64,000 nucleotides of DNA, taken from positions 3,808,479 through 3,872,478 of the forward strand of contig NZ_JAPDUW010000001.1 in the NCBI RefSeq assembly GCF_026015295.1. The letters run 5' to 3'. Position numbers and translations under genes: made by a program. Numbering within the stretch: position 1 is the stretch's first letter; each line of letters starts with the position of its first letter. The notes under the pieces were generated by a model. That model was not told the origin of the DNA. It did no database searches and worked only from the letters and a program-made list of their open reading frames with translations. The DNA comes from Segatella copri. Lineage in GTDB: Bacteria > Bacteroidota > Bacteroidia > Bacteroidales > Bacteroidaceae. Below, piece after piece: positions 15,468 through 24,266 of this stretch.

Positions 15468-16697
15468 TTCAAATCCCACCTTTTTCAGGTCTTCCCAATA
15501 ATGAGGATAGGATTTGCTCACCACCTCAGGATTGTTGATTTCTATCTGAGGGAACTTGAAGGCAAGAGGGGCGAAGGCAAGTGCCATGCGATGGTCCTCG
15601 TAGGTGTCGATAGGCTCGAAACTAGGCTCGCAGGTCTCGCCATCCCAAATCAGCGTGTTATCGTTCTCGTCATAAATCACGTAACCCACCTTCTTCAGCT
15701 CCTTCTTCAATGCCTCGATGCGGTCGGTCTCCTTGATCTTGAGACTGGCAAGGCCGGTGAACTTAAACTTTACGCCCAGGGCACAGCAGGCTACAACGAT
15801 AGTCTGTGCTAGGTCTGGAGAACCGCTGAAATCGTAGTCGAAACGAGGCAAGAGACAGCGCTGGACTTTCAACTTGACAGGAGAAAGAACATCACGGTTC
15901 TCAAATTCTGATTTCACGCCCAGCAGACTGAAGATGTATTTCACGACTGAATCGCCCTGCTTGGAATTGTCGAACAAGCCTTCAAGTCTTACCTCAGAAT
16001 CAGGGTTTCCGTTCAGCGCCATCATTTCATACCAGTAAGAAGAAGCGCTCCAGTCATTCTCGATGGTGTAGTCGGCTACGCAGCTGTAAGGTTGTGGCTT
16101 TACGGTGATGGTATCCACATCGGTCCATTCGGCACTGGCTCCGAAGTTCTGCATCGTCCACAGCGTGAGGTCGATGTAAGGACGGGATGCAATCTCGCCC
16201 GTCAGTTTCAGTTCCAGACCGTTTTTCAGGATAGGACCAATCATCAGCAGTGCCGAGATATACTGCGAACTGATGTTTCCCACCACTTCGAGATGTCCGC
16301 CTTCCAATGGCTTACCTACGATGTGGAGTGGAGGATAGCCCTCTTTCTTTTCATACTGTATATCAGCTCCGAGGTAGCGCAGGGCATCTACCAGGATAGC
16401 AATAGGGCGGTTCTGCATGCGCTCGGTACCTGTGATGGTATGCTCGCCCGGTGTAGCTGAAAGATAGGCGGTCATAAAGCGCATGGCGGTACCGGCAGCC
16501 TTGATGTTGATGACATCAGGCATATCGCGCAGTGCCGCAATGATGACTTCTGTATCATCGCAATCGCTCAGGTTGTGGGGCTGCAACTTGCATCCCGCCA
16601 TGGCATTGATTACCAATGCACGGTTGCTGATACTCTTGGAAGCTGGCAAGTTGATACTTGCATTGAGTTGGCGTGGAGCCTTGATTGTATATTTCAT
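15453..16697 (-). CDS. aroA: 3-phosphoshikimate 1-carboxyvinyltransferase (EPSP synthase)
   Basis: 414 residues, close to the usual 410-430. It catalyses shikimate-3-phosphate + PEP to EPSP in chorismate synthesis, in the cytoplasm. The N-terminal motif LPASKSISNRALVINAMAG holds the phosphate-binding Lys and Ser. GTAMRFMTAYL stands in place of the classical GNAGT(A/S)MRP. The C-terminal part has KETDRIEALKKEL and EDHRMALAFAPLAF, which are catalytic and substrate-binding regions. The GTAMRF variant lacks the usual Pro and first Gly, as I recall for Bacteroidetes enzymes. It lies 46 bases downstream of a metalloprotease gene in the same operon. Confidence 0.95.
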   Translation of the reverse strand: MKYTIKAPRQLNASINLPASKSISNRALVINAMAGCKLQPHNLSDCDDTEVIIAALRDMPDVINIKAAGTAMRFMTAYLSATPGEHTITGTERMQNRPIAILVDALRYLGADIQYEKKEGYPPLHIVGKPLEGGHLEVVGNISSQYISALLMIGPILKNGLELKLTGEIASRPYIDLTLWTMQNFGASAEWTDVDTITVKPQPYSCVADYTIENDWSASSYWYEMMALNGNPDSEVRLEGLFDNSKQGDSVVKYIFSLLGVKSEFENRDVLSPVKLKVQRCLLPRFDYDFSGSPDLAQTIVVACCALGVKFKFTGLASLKIKETDRIEALKKELKKVGYVIYDENDNTLIWDGETCEPSFEPIDTYEDHRMALAFAPLAFKFPQIEINNPEVVSKSYPHYWEDLKKVGFEISEE

Positions 16698-16743
16698 TTT
16701 CTTCTTGTTTCTGTTTCTTTTAATACTCTTTTTTCTGATTTTG

Positions 16744-17952
16744 CTATTTCTCAGCCTTCAGTATCCGGATGTCCTTGATGCTGACAGCCTTTTCCTTGGC
16801 ATATCGGATAGGGAGGTCATCTTCTGTTTCCGGCATCTCATCCCATGCACGGGTTCTCGGACGAATCTTCTTCGGACCCGGTATCAGGGGCGAATAATAC
16901 AGAACCTGGCGGATGCGGTTTGCCTGTTCTGGGGTGAATCGCATGCTGTAACAGATGCTGTAGTCCATCAGATTGTCAGCCTGCCATTTCTCACCCTTGC
17001 TGTTGGTGCGTTTGGCAAGCTCTTTCATGCTGAGCGTGGTATCCTTCTTGATGGCTTGTGCTTTACTGACATATTCTGTCAGCCATTTGCCGTATGCTAT
17101 TCGGTTGTAGCTCGGTGTATCATCGCAATAGTCTGAGTCGTCATCATCATCGGCTGCCTCTGATTTGTCTTTCACTGTCTTTTCTGAGAAACTGTGGAAG
17201 AGCCCCAGATAATGACCCAGTTCGTGAGCCAGCGTAGCATTCGGGTCGGCTGTATTGTAGGTATATCCCTTATGATTCTTATCTGTAGTATACCGGGTTC
17301 CTTCATTTTCCCTTCCTACATAGATAGAATTGAGCGAAACGCAATACGGAAATTTGCCCGGTTTGCTCAGCGGATAGTTCTTGCCATTGCTCAAACCATC
17401 TATCTGCGGATAGCCGCCTACCTGGTAAGGCAGATGACTGATGCCCAGCGTGGTGCTGTTTTCATCGGTCTTCTTGAAGGCATATACCATCACATTGATG
17501 TAGTTGTTCTGGTCCCAGCAGTACTGTACATACTTCTTGTCCTTCATGAAGCTCTCGCAGTCGAACTCCGGTTCTGAAACCTTGATATATTCCACACCCG
17601 GTGTACTGAGTCTCTTGCCGCTCTCATCCTTCTCAGCCAGTTCGAACAGAATATGCAGGTTCTCGCTCGGGATGGTATCCATCTGATAGTTGTAGACATC
17701 GCCCTGGTAAAGTTCGTTCACATTGGAGAGAATCTCCTTGAGGCGGGTATATTTGATGTATTGCGTGGTGTTACTGTAGAAGACATGGAAGATGACAGGC
17801 AGATGATAAACATAATCATCGCCTGTAATGATATCTGTGTCACGGTCTTGTCCGTGGGATATGATAGGGTCGCCGATAGAGCCTTCGGTATCCTTGCATG
17901 ATGCAAAGCTGAGGACGGTGAGGGCGATCATGAAATAAAGAATTTTTCTCAT
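16744..17952 (-). CDS. Zinc-dependent metalloprotease lipoprotein (M43-like)
   Basis: 402 residues. The start MRKILYFMIALTVLSFASC is a lipoprotein signal with Cys at about residue 19. The catalytic zinc motif HELGHYLGLFH (HExxHxxGxxH, residues about 240-250) and a Met-turn NLMDYS about 75 residues later mark a metzincin, closest to the M43/pappalysin-like lipoproteins of Bacteroidales. Between them is an acidic Asp-rich insertion (AADDDDDSDYCDD) that may bind calcium. It probably acts on the outer side of an envelope membrane; the substrate is unknown. It is the first gene of the minus operon and has its own promoter about 30 bases upstream. Confidence 0.9.
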   Translation of the reverse strand: MRKILYFMIALTVLSFASCKDTEGSIGDPIISHGQDRDTDIITGDDYVYHLPVIFHVFYSNTTQYIKYTRLKEILSNVNELYQGDVYNYQMDTIPSENLHILFELAEKDESGKRLSTPGVEYIKVSEPEFDCESFMKDKKYVQYCWDQNNYINVMVYAFKKTDENSTTLGISHLPYQVGGYPQIDGLSNGKNYPLSKPGKFPYCVSLNSIYVGRENEGTRYTTDKNHKGYTYNTADPNATLAHELGHYLGLFHSFSEKTVKDKSEAADDDDDSDYCDDTPSYNRIAYGKWLTEYVSKAQAIKKDTTLSMKELAKRTNSKGEKWQADNLMDYSICYSMRFTPEQANRIRQVLYYSPLIPGPKKIRPRTRAWDEMPETEDDLPIRYAKEKAVSIKDIRILKAEK

Positions 17953-17981
17953 GCGCGTACCTTATATTATATATTTTCGTG

Positions 17982-17989
17982 CAAAAATA
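17982..17989 (-). promoter_or_regulatory. Promoter -7 box of the metalloprotease-aroA operon
   Basis: TATTTTTG on the minus strand fits TAnnTTTG. It is followed by GCAC and about 30 bases of leader before the start at 17952. Confidence 0.7.
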
Positions 17990-18273
17990 CAAAAATAAAA
18001 GAAGATAGGCGAGAAATATCCTGAAAAAGTTTCTCAAAATGCCAAAAAACTTGTGCTTTTATCTTCTTGATGTATATCAATTCAGTTACATTTTGTAAAC
18101 TTGACACCATGAAAATAGCGTTTTGTAAGGTATGTCTTCGTGCAATATGCTAAATTTTAGGCTATGAAATTGCAAATTGTAAGCTTGTGTGCGTTCAAAA
18201 TCAAAAAGTATTACTTGCTCAAAAAATAAGATAAAATAGCGTTAAGGAATTATGAATTTTTCGGAAATCGTTG
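17990..18273. other. Divergent intergenic region
   Basis: AT-rich spacer between the minus-strand metalloprotease promoter and the plus-strand promoter at 18274. No reading frame longer than about a dozen codons with a credible start; no repeat noted. Confidence 0.5.
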
Positions 18274-18281
18274 TATCTTTG
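18274..18281 (+). promoter_or_regulatory. Promoter -7 box for the MORN-like protein gene
   Basis: TATCTTTG followed by GCAC. Its position rules out an upstream TTG start at 18271 and supports the ATG at 18334. Confidence 0.7.
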
Positions 18282-18333
18282 CACCAGAAAAAGAAACAAA
18301 GACAATTACAATAACATCCTAAAAATAAACGAT

Positions 18334-18840
18334 ATGAAACGAATGATATTATTCTCATTGATGGCTTTGATGACCATAGCAGCTTTCGGTCGTAAGCACG
18401 TAGAGAATGCAACAGTTGTAGCTGACACTATTTTCTATGCAGAAAATATGAGCAATGTAACCAGTGCAGATCAGGCTAGTTATTACAGACTGCTGATGAC
18501 TACTGGTTCAGGCCTTAACAAGAAGGACGTTTTCCAGGACTTCTACATGAACGGTAATCTCCGTGCTGAAGGTGGTTATAGTTTTATTGACCTCGGCAAC
18601 GATCGCAATACTATCTTTAATGGTGAGGTTACTACCTATTATAAGAATGGTAAGGAGAAGTGGCATGGCAACTATGTCAATGGTAAGCGCGAAGGCTACT
18701 TCACACTCCAGCTCCGTGAAGGCGGTGTAGCTGTCGTTCAGTTCAAGAATGGCAAGTCTGTTCACGATTACTTCATGGTAACTTACAAGGACGGTTCTTC
18801 TGAGAAGAGAAATCTCTCTGAGTTGAAGCAGTTCATGTAA
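18334..18840 (+). CDS. Secreted MORN-variant repeat protein
   Basis: 168 residues from the ATG at 18334, chosen because the promoter box lies at 18274-18281 and a clean signal peptide follows (MKRMILFSLMALMTIAAFG). The mature part contains MORN-variant (YwqK-like) repeats: FYMNGNLRAEGGY, FNGEVTTYYKNGKEKWHGNY and VNGKREGYFTLQLREGGV. Such repeats form short beta-hairpins; most such proteins in this phylum are periplasmic or surface proteins of unknown role, and the toxin-antitoxin label given to some relatives is not supported here. It is monocistronic: a terminator follows within 100 bases. Confidence 0.8.
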   Translation: MKRMILFSLMALMTIAAFGRKHVENATVVADTIFYAENMSNVTSADQASYYRLLMTTGSGLNKKDVFQDFYMNGNLRAEGGYSFIDLGNDRNTIFNGEVTTYYKNGKEKWHGNYVNGKREGYFTLQLREGGVAVVQFKNGKSVHDYFMVTYKDGSSEKRNLSELKQFM

Positions 18841-18934
18841 TCAGAAATAAGCAACTATAGTTTTGTTACTTCATTGAATTAAAAGAAAATCTCTCTTATA
18901 TAAATTAAAATTTTATGTTGATATGACCAATATG

Positions 18935-18972
18935 GGGATGGCTTCCGTGAGGAAGGTGCATCCCCTTTTTTT
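18935..18972 (+). terminator. Terminator with GTGA tetraloop
   Basis: GGGGATGGCTTCC-GTGA-GGAAGGTGCATCCCC followed by seven T. The loop is of GNRA type. Confidence 0.85.
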
Positions 18973-18995
18973 GTAACCTATATTTACCAACAACA

Positions 18996-19036
18996 AGAAG
19001 AGGGTGAATCATAAACTTATGATTCACCCTCTTCTG
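18996..19036. terminator. Long hairpin terminator, mainly for the minus-strand operon
   Basis: GAAGAGGGTGAATCATAA-AC-TTATGATTCACCCTCTTC is a nearly perfect 18-bp stem, 34 bases beyond the stop of xth. Confidence 0.75.
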
Positions 19037-19069
19037 ATTATTCTTATTGCTGTTGGATGAAAGGTAGGA

Positions 19070-19822
19070 TTAGAACGTTAAATCTACTTCTACCGGGCAA
19101 TGGTCGCTGCCCATGATTTCAGTATGGATTTTAGCTTCTGTAATCTGTTCCTTGATACGGTCGGAGACAAGGAAGTAGTCGATACGCCAACCGGCATTCT
19201 TCTCGCGCGCCTTGAAACGGTATGACCACCACGAATAGGTTACCTCATCAGGGTGGAGATAACGGAAGCTGTCGGTGAAGCCATCATTCAGAAGAACGGT
19301 CATCTTTTCGCGCTCCTCATCGGTGAAACCGGCATTGCGGCGGTTGGTCTTCGGATTCTTGATATCTATCTCTTCGTGTGCTACATTCAGATCGCCGCAG
19401 ATGATAACAGGTTTCTTGGCGTCAAGAGATTTCAGGAACTTGCGGAAATCGTCTTCCCAAGTCATGCGATAATCCAGACGCTTGAGCTCTGTCTGAGAAT
19501 TTGGGGTGTAGCAGGTAACGAGATAGAACTGGTCATATTCCAGCGTGATGATTCTGCCTTCATGATCATGTTCCTCTACGCCCATGCCATAACTTACGTT
19601 TAATGGCTTGTGCTTGGTATAAATGGCTGTACCAGAGTATCCTTTTTTCTCAGCGTAGTTCCAATAACTCTCGTAGCCCTCGAACTGAAGGTCGAGCTGT
19701 CCCTCCTGCATCTTTGTTTCCTGCAGGCAGAAGAAGTCGGCATCGAGCTCCTTAAACTGGTTCTCGAAGTCCTTGCCTACGCAAGCGCGCAGGCCATTTA
19801 CATTCCAAGATATAAACTTCAT
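19070..19822 (-). CDS. xth: Exodeoxyribonuclease III (AP endonuclease)
   Basis: 250 residues, the usual size. It cleaves DNA 5' to abasic sites and degrades 3' ends during base excision repair. EEP-family motifs are all present: MKFISWNVNGLRA (metal-binding Asn), LQETKMQ (Glu), GYSGTAIYTK, CGDLNVAH (Asp/Asn), WRIDYFLVS and GSDHCPVEVDL (catalytic Asp-His). It is the last gene of the DUF1599-MauE/TPI-SPOR-folE-xth operon; the gap from folE is filled by a heptamer-repeat hairpin. Confidence 0.95.
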   Translation of the reverse strand: MKFISWNVNGLRACVGKDFENQFKELDADFFCLQETKMQEGQLDLQFEGYESYWNYAEKKGYSGTAIYTKHKPLNVSYGMGVEEHDHEGRIITLEYDQFYLVTCYTPNSQTELKRLDYRMTWEDDFRKFLKSLDAKKPVIICGDLNVAHEEIDIKNPKTNRRNAGFTDEEREKMTVLLNDGFTDSFRYLHPDEVTYSWWSYRFKAREKNAGWRIDYFLVSDRIKEQITEAKIHTEIMGSDHCPVEVDLTF

Positions 19823-19833
19823 CTTTTGTAATA

Positions 19834-19912
19834 ATGTTGAATGTTGAATGTTGAATGTTGAATTGCCAGTTGCTATGGCGTATGCCTAATTCAACATTCA
19901 ACATTCAACATT
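19834..19912. repeat. Inverted heptamer repeat between folE and xth
   Basis: Four TGTTGAA-type units (19834-19864) face an inverted set (AATTCAACATTCAACATTCA and on, 19888-19912). They can form a stem of about 25 bp around a 23-base loop within the operon. Confidence 0.8.
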
Positions 19913-19918
19913 AAAAAA

Positions 19919-20512
19919 TTAGATTCTTTTACTTTCTCCTCTCAGCAGACTCATAAACTCCTGGCGGGTGTTCAGGGAATTGAAGACTCCGCTGTAGTCG
20001 CTGGTGGTGGTTATGGAATTCTGTTTCTCTACACCTCGCATCTGCATGCACATGTGCTTGGCTTCTATCACTACCATCACGCCCTGCGGATTCAATGTCT
20101 CCTGAATGCAGTCTTTAATCTGCTGGGTAAGACGCTCCTGTACCTGGAGGCGATGGCTGTAGATATCTACCACACGTGCTATCTTGCTCAGACCGGTAAT
20201 CTTGCCGTTCGGGATATAGGCAACATGCACCTTGCCATAGAAAGGAAGCATGTGGTGCTCGCACATCGAGAAGAAATCAATATCTTTCACGATGACCATC
20301 TGGTTGTATTTCTCTTCGAAGAGGGCATCGGTCAATACCTTGTGTGCATCCTGTGTATAGCCGCGAGTCAGTATCTGCATAGCCTTGGCTACTCGCATCG
20401 GTGTTTTTACAAGTCCTTCACGTTCAGGGTTTTCTCCCAAGAGCTTTAATACTTCTGTATAGTGTTCTGCGAGTTCGTCCAATCCCTCGCGAAATTCTGT
20501 TTCTGGATTCAT
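19919..20512 (-). CDS. folE: GTP cyclohydrolase I
   Basis: 197 residues from the ATG at 20512, chosen because upstream in-frame codons come from heptamer repeats (reading KVQNSKFKV). The enzyme makes 7,8-dihydroneopterin triphosphate from GTP, the first step of folate synthesis. Zinc ligands appear in [15 protein letters not shown] (Cys, His) and MCMQMRGV (second Cys); TPMRVAKAM and [14 protein letters not shown] ([13 protein letters not shown]) segments are typical. folK and folB lie elsewhere in the window, so the pathway genes are dispersed. It is fourth in the five-gene operon. Confidence 0.95.
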   Translation of the reverse strand: MNPETEFREGLDELAEHYTEVLKLLGENPEREGLVKTPMRVAKAMQILTRGYTQDAHKVLTDALFEEKYNQMVIVKDIDFFSMCEHHMLPFYGKVHVAYIPNGKITGLSKIARVVDIYSHRLQVQERLTQQIKDCIQETLNPQGVMVVIEAKHMCMQMRGVEKQNSITTTSDYSGVFNSLNTRQEFMSLLRGESKRI

Positions 20513-20518
20513 CTTATT

Positions 20519-20556
20519 TACTTTGAACTTTGAATTTTGAACTTTGAACTTTATGA
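20519..20556. repeat. ACTTTGA heptamer repeat upstream of folE
   Basis: Units ACTTTGA/ATTTTGA repeat from 20519 to about 20556, with TTCACTA/TTCACTT units at 20605-20628, filling the SPOR-folE gap. Confidence 0.7.
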
Positions 20557-20630
20557 ATAGTAAAGCGTTGAATTGGCTTTCCCTTCGGCCGCCGAACGTT
20601 GTTTCTTCACTATTCACTTTTCACTTTAAT

Positions 20631-21278
20631 TTAATACTGCACGGTAATCTGTCCCTTTACAAGGCATGCCTGTCTGTATCCCAGGGAGCGAACCTTGGCA
20701 AGCATCTTCTGGGCTTCAGCTAAACTGCGGAAGTTGCCCATTCGGCAAATCCATCTTGGAGAGTAGAAATGAACATAAACCGGCTGTTCAGGGAAATGAA
20801 CTTTCAGCTGATTGCCAGTCTGTTCTGCTTTCAGGCGGTCGTTACGTGAATTGCCGCCAGCGAAAGCCTGTACTCTATATCCTGTAACCTTATAGCTCTT
20901 GCGCATCACTTTCTTGCGCATATCCACTACAGGTGTTTCTGTTTCTTCTTTTTTGTTCTCTGCCTTTTGGGCATTGTTCACGTGGGCATTCTCTCGGGTT
21001 GCCTCATGATGCTGTGGCTCAGTCTTCTTCAGGGAATCAGGACCCTGCTTGTGCTGAGTTTCAGGCTCTTTTTCTTTTTTCTGTGGGGTAGTCTTAGTCT
21101 TGTCGTCTTGTGGAATCACTTGTTTGCCGTTTACCAGTTCATCAATCGCCTTACTTTGGTTCACGGTTACAACACCCTTTCCCGGTTCCTTCTTTTTGAG
21201 ATGGTCCAGGTAGTTCTGCGCATTAGCTGTGAATGTTGAGCAGAGGATCATAATCAATAATGTGACGAATTGTTTCAT
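20631..21278 (-). CDS. SPOR-domain periplasmic protein
   Basis: 215 residues. A signal peptide (TLLIMILCSTFTANAQ) is followed by a charged, probably disordered region of about 110 residues rich in Lys, Glu, Gln and Thr. A C-terminal SPOR domain occupies about 140-215 (YRVQAFAGGNSRNDRLKAEQ ... CRMGNFRSLAEAQKMLAKVR). SPOR domains bind denuded peptidoglycan glycan strands at division sites or bring proteins to the septum; that role is family knowledge. It lies 143 bases downstream of the TPI stop and upstream of folE. Confidence 0.85.
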   Translation of the reverse strand: MKQFVTLLIMILCSTFTANAQNYLDHLKKKEPGKGVVTVNQSKAIDELVNGKQVIPQDDKTKTTPQKKEKEPETQHKQGPDSLKKTEPQHHEATRENAHVNNAQKAENKKEETETPVVDMRKKVMRKSYKVTGYRVQAFAGGNSRNDRLKAEQTGNQLKVHFPEQPVYVHFYSPRWICRMGNFRSLAEAQKMLAKVRSLGYRQACLVKGQITVQY

Positions 21279-21421
21279 GACTATTCCTTTTATTTTTGTC
21301 GTCTTGTTTTAAAACAGCACCTTATTCTTGGATCTCTATATATAATAAGGTGTAATGAAGAATGAAGGGATGCGCTTCACGAAGAAGGCATCCCTTCGGG
21401 AAATGTAATATCCTTATGAGA

Positions 21422-23515
21422 TTACTTCTTCCAAGCGTCGATGATACCCTTGAAATCAGCAGCCTTCAAAGAAGCACCACCGATCAAACCACCGTCGATG
21501 TTTGGCTTAGCGAAGAGCTCAGGAGCGTTGCTAGCCTTGCAGCTACCACCGTAGAGGATTGATGTATCCTCAGCAGCCTCGTTGCCATACTTCTCTGCTA
21601 CGATAGAGCGGATGTATGCCAACATCTCTTCAGCCTGGTCAGAAGTAGCAGTCTTACCTGTACCGATAGCCCAGATTGGCTCGTAAGCAAGGATGATGTT
21701 CTTCCAAGCGTCAGCGCTCAAGTGGAATACTGAACCTTCCAACTCAGCCTTTACTACCTCGTTCTGCTTCTCAGCCTCACGCTCCTCGAGAGTCTCACCG
21801 CAGCAGAAGATAACCTTCAAACCGTTAGCCAAAGCCAACTCTACCTTCTCCTTCAGAATCTCAGCTGTCTCGCCATAGTACTGACGACGCTCTGAGTGGC
21901 CGAGGATAACATACTGAGCACCTGTGCTCTTTACCATCTCAGCTGAAACCTCACCTGTGAAAGCACCCTTAGCCTTGTCTGCGCAGTTCTCTGCACCAAG
22001 ACCTACTACCTTTGAATCCAAAACCTGAGCTACAGAAGCCAAGTGGATGAATGGAGTACAGATGATTACGTCACAGTTTGGCTTGTCAGCTACCAATGCC
22101 TCGTTGATCTCCTTAGCGAGAGCAACACCGTCCTGCAGGTTCATGTTCATTTTCCAGTTACCTGCTACAATTTTCTTTCTCATTTTTCTTTTCTTTTTAA
22201 AAGTTGATAATATTCTGTTCGAATTCTCTTTCTTTCTGATCCAGGCGCCCCAAGCCCAGAGCCGGTCGGCAATGGTGAGGAGTACCAGTGGAATGATGAA
22301 CCAGGAGATGATGCCGGCTATCTTCTTGGCGGCACTTACTTCCGGCATCTTGCCTATTTCGGTCTTCTCAAGTGGCTTGTCGCCGATTTCTGCCATGTCA
22401 GGCAAATCGTTGTGGCTCCATTTCTGGATGATGGTTCCGTTCTTCAGCAGAAGAAGACCCGGGTTGCTGCGGATTACCGTCTTCAGCGTAGTCTCGTCTG
22501 TGACATAGAAGGGATATTCCGCTCCTGTTATGTCCTGCCAGTGCTTGATGGCTTTCTCCGTACTTGCCGTGAGGCAGAGAAAACGGTAGCCATGGTCGTT
22601 GGCATATTCGTAAATCTCATCGATATTGCCGAAGTTGCTGTCGTCGGCAAATTCAAGATGTGGCGAAACCAGGAGGAAGGTGTAGCCTTTATCGTGAATC
22701 ACTTCCTGAGTGATGTCTTCTCCCGTCTTGGCATCAGCTATGCTGAAGTCGTGTATTGGAGGTACGTAACCTTCTTCGGTCTGAACCGTCTTGCTGTCGA
22801 TGAAAGTCCATGTGGAGTCTGGATAGTTGTCTAACGTAAACTCCTTCCGCTCTCCGTTCTTCTCCAGAATGAAGGTGGTATCAAACTTGGGTTGCTTGGC
22901 TCCCTTCGGTATCTCCATGCCCTTGGCAATGTTGACACCTATATGATAAGGACGGAAGTCGAATTGCGGCAGATACCACAGACTCCAGATACTCATCACG
23001 ATGGAGAAGAGGAAGGTGTAGTTGATCACCACCCACTGAGTCTGTCTCGAGATGAGTCTCTGCATCTCCAGCGGCTTTCTCCAAAGTAGGACGGCGAATA
23101 TCAGGAGGATGATGTTCTTGATGAATGTCTCCATATTGGTGAGCACTACGGCATCACCGAAGCATCCGCAATCCTTTACTGGGTCTGCGATAACGATCCA
23201 CAGGGTAATCAGCGTCATCACGCTCATCACGGCAAGGGTGATCTTGCTCATCAGTCTCCGTCGGATGGCGAAGAGGAGGAAGATACCGATGGCAAACTCT
23301 GCAGTGGCTAGTAATACCGACATCACCAGGGTGCTCCAGTCGGGGAACATCCAGTCGATGTGCAGCGCCTCCAGATAGTCGGTTATCTTGTATTGCGTGC
23401 CTAATGGGTCAATTCCCTTCACAAATCCTGAGAAAATGAAGGTTATTGCCATCAGCAGTCGCCCGATATTGACCGCTATCTTTGTTAATATGTGAGTTGC
23501 CTTATTCTTCATCAT
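21422..23515 (-). CDS. tpiA: Fused MauE/DoxX-like membrane protein and triosephosphate isomerase
   Basis: One open frame of 697 residues. Residues 1-444 are a BT_3928-type protein: about four membrane segments of a MauE/DoxX fold ([29 protein letters not shown]), a periplasmic thioredoxin-like region and a last membrane segment near 420. From residue 445 it continues into a complete TPI ([19 protein letters not shown] with His; [11 protein letters not shown] with Glu; [12 protein letters not shown]). The two are separate neighbouring genes in relatives I recall. Here no stop lies between them; the junction is lysine-rich (TFKKKRK). The ATG at 22183 could still start a free 253-residue TPI. 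A glycolytic enzyme tethered at the membrane would be unusual. Confidence 0.85.
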   Translation of the reverse strand: MMKNKATHILTKIAVNIGRLLMAITFIFSGFVKGIDPLGTQYKITDYLEALHIDWMFPDWSTLVMSVLLATAEFAIGIFLLFAIRRRLMSKITLAVMSVMTLITLWIVIADPVKDCGCFGDAVVLTNMETFIKNIILLIFAVLLWRKPLEMQRLISRQTQWVVINYTFLFSIVMSIWSLWYLPQFDFRPYHIGVNIAKGMEIPKGAKQPKFDTTFILEKNGERKEFTLDNYPDSTWTFIDSKTVQTEEGYVPPIHDFSIADAKTGEDITQEVIHDKGYTFLLVSPHLEFADDSNFGNIDEIYEYANDHGYRFLCLTASTEKAIKHWQDITGAEYPFYVTDETTLKTVIRSNPGLLLLKNGTIIQKWSHNDLPDMAEIGDKPLEKTEIGKMPEVSAAKKIAGIISWFIIPLVLLTIADRLWAWGAWIRKKENSNRILSTFKKKRKMRKKIVAGNWKMNMNLQDGVALAKEINEALVADKPNCDVIICTPFIHLASVAQVLDSKVVGLGAENCADKAKGAFTGEVSAEMVKSTGAQYVILGHSERRQYYGETAEILKEKVELALANGLKVIFCCGETLEEREAEKQNEVVKAELEGSVFHLSADAWKNIILAYEPIWAIGTGKTATSDQAEEMLAYIRSIVAEKYGNEAAEDTSILYGGSCKASNAPELFAKPNIDGGLIGGASLKAADFKGIIDAWKK

Positions 23516-23524
23516 TTTATATTT

Positions 23525-24073
23525 TTACTTCTCGCTCATTTTGATGGCACCGAAGACGGCATAGTTGATGATGTCCATATAGTTGGCATCAATACCTTCA
23601 GAAACGAGGGTAGCGCCGGCGATGTCTTCAATTTCCTTTACGCGCTGAATCTTGGTCAGGATGAAGTCTGTATAACTGCTGACTCTCATCGAGCGCCATG
23701 CTTCATCATAGTCATGGTTCTTCCTGAGCATCAGTTCCAGTGCCTCCTTTGCATGGAGGTCGTATAGTTTCATAGCCTCTTCGGGTGTCATATCCACCTC
23801 ATCCACGAAAGGCTTTTCTAGCTGGATGAGTCCTATGATACCATAATTGATAAGGGCAATGAACTCCGGACGGATACCTTCGCCAACCAGAGATTCTTTC
23901 TTGATTTCGAGCGAGCGGATGCGCTTCGCCTTGATATAGAGCTGGTCTGTCAGAGAAGAAGGGCGCAAGATTCTCCAAGAGGCTCCATAATCATGAAGCT
24001 TCTTCTCAAATAATGTCCTGCATTCACTCATGACATCCTTAAACTGCTGTTCTGTTTTCAATAAATCTGCCAT
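23525..24073 (-). CDS. DUF1599 domain protein
   Basis: 182 residues from the ATG at 24073; an upstream start at 24106 is excluded by the promoter box at 24094-24101. The protein contains two copies of the DUF1599 unit: FEKKLHDYGASWRILRPSSLTDQ with INYGIIGLIQLE, and LRKNHDYDEAWRSMRVSSYTD with INYAVFGAIKM. The domain is linked to nucleotide-modification neighbourhoods in some phages, but its cellular role is unknown to me. It is the first gene of the operon, 9 bases upstream of the MauE/TPI fusion; the order DUF1599-MauE-tpiA-SPOR-folE is a familiar Bacteroidales arrangement. Confidence 0.88.
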   Translation of the reverse strand: MADLLKTEQQFKDVMSECRTLFEKKLHDYGASWRILRPSSLTDQLYIKAKRIRSLEIKKESLVGEGIRPEFIALINYGIIGLIQLEKPFVDEVDMTPEEAMKLYDLHAKEALELMLRKNHDYDEAWRSMRVSSYTDFILTKIQRVKEIEDIAGATLVSEGIDANYMDIINYAVFGAIKMSEK

Positions 24074-24093
24074 AATAATTTCGAAATTCGGTG

Positions 24094-24101
24094 CAAAAAT
24101 A
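24094..24101 (-). promoter_or_regulatory. Promoter -7 box of the DUF1599-TPI-folE-xth operon
   Basis: TATTTTTG on the minus strand followed by GCAC, 21 bases upstream of the start at 24073. Confidence 0.7.
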
Positions 24102-24214
24102 CACATTTATTGTGAAATAGCCAAATATTTATTTTGTTTTTCGCTTAAATTACAGTAACTTTAAATAAGTTACGCTGCATCTCAACAATAAAAACAAAAA
24201 AAACCTTTTTTTAT

Positions 24215-24245
24215 TTTGTATTGTCTTCGATTTGCAGTAACTTTG
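24215..24245 (+). promoter_or_regulatory. Consensus promoter for the tRNA nucleotidyltransferase-like gene
   Basis: TTTG (24215-24218), 19 bases, TAACTTTG (24238-24245): a full match to the Bacteroidetes consensus. Confidence 0.85.
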
Positions 24246-24266
24246 CACCCCAAAAGTAAAAAGAGT

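Noticed and set aside
18334..18840. YwqK-type antitoxin
   Set aside because: MORN-variant repeats alone gave that label in other annotations; a signal peptide and the lack of any toxin gene argue against it.
20513..20617. N-terminal extension of FolE
   Set aside because: The extra residues (KVQNSKFKV) are translated heptamer repeats; FolE homology begins at the ATG at 20512.
24074..24106. Earlier starts for the DUF1599 gene and, similarly, the genes at 18334, 24267, 44800, 57030 and 61400
   Set aside because: In each case a -7 promoter box lies inside or just upstream of the extension, so translation from there is not possible from that promoter.
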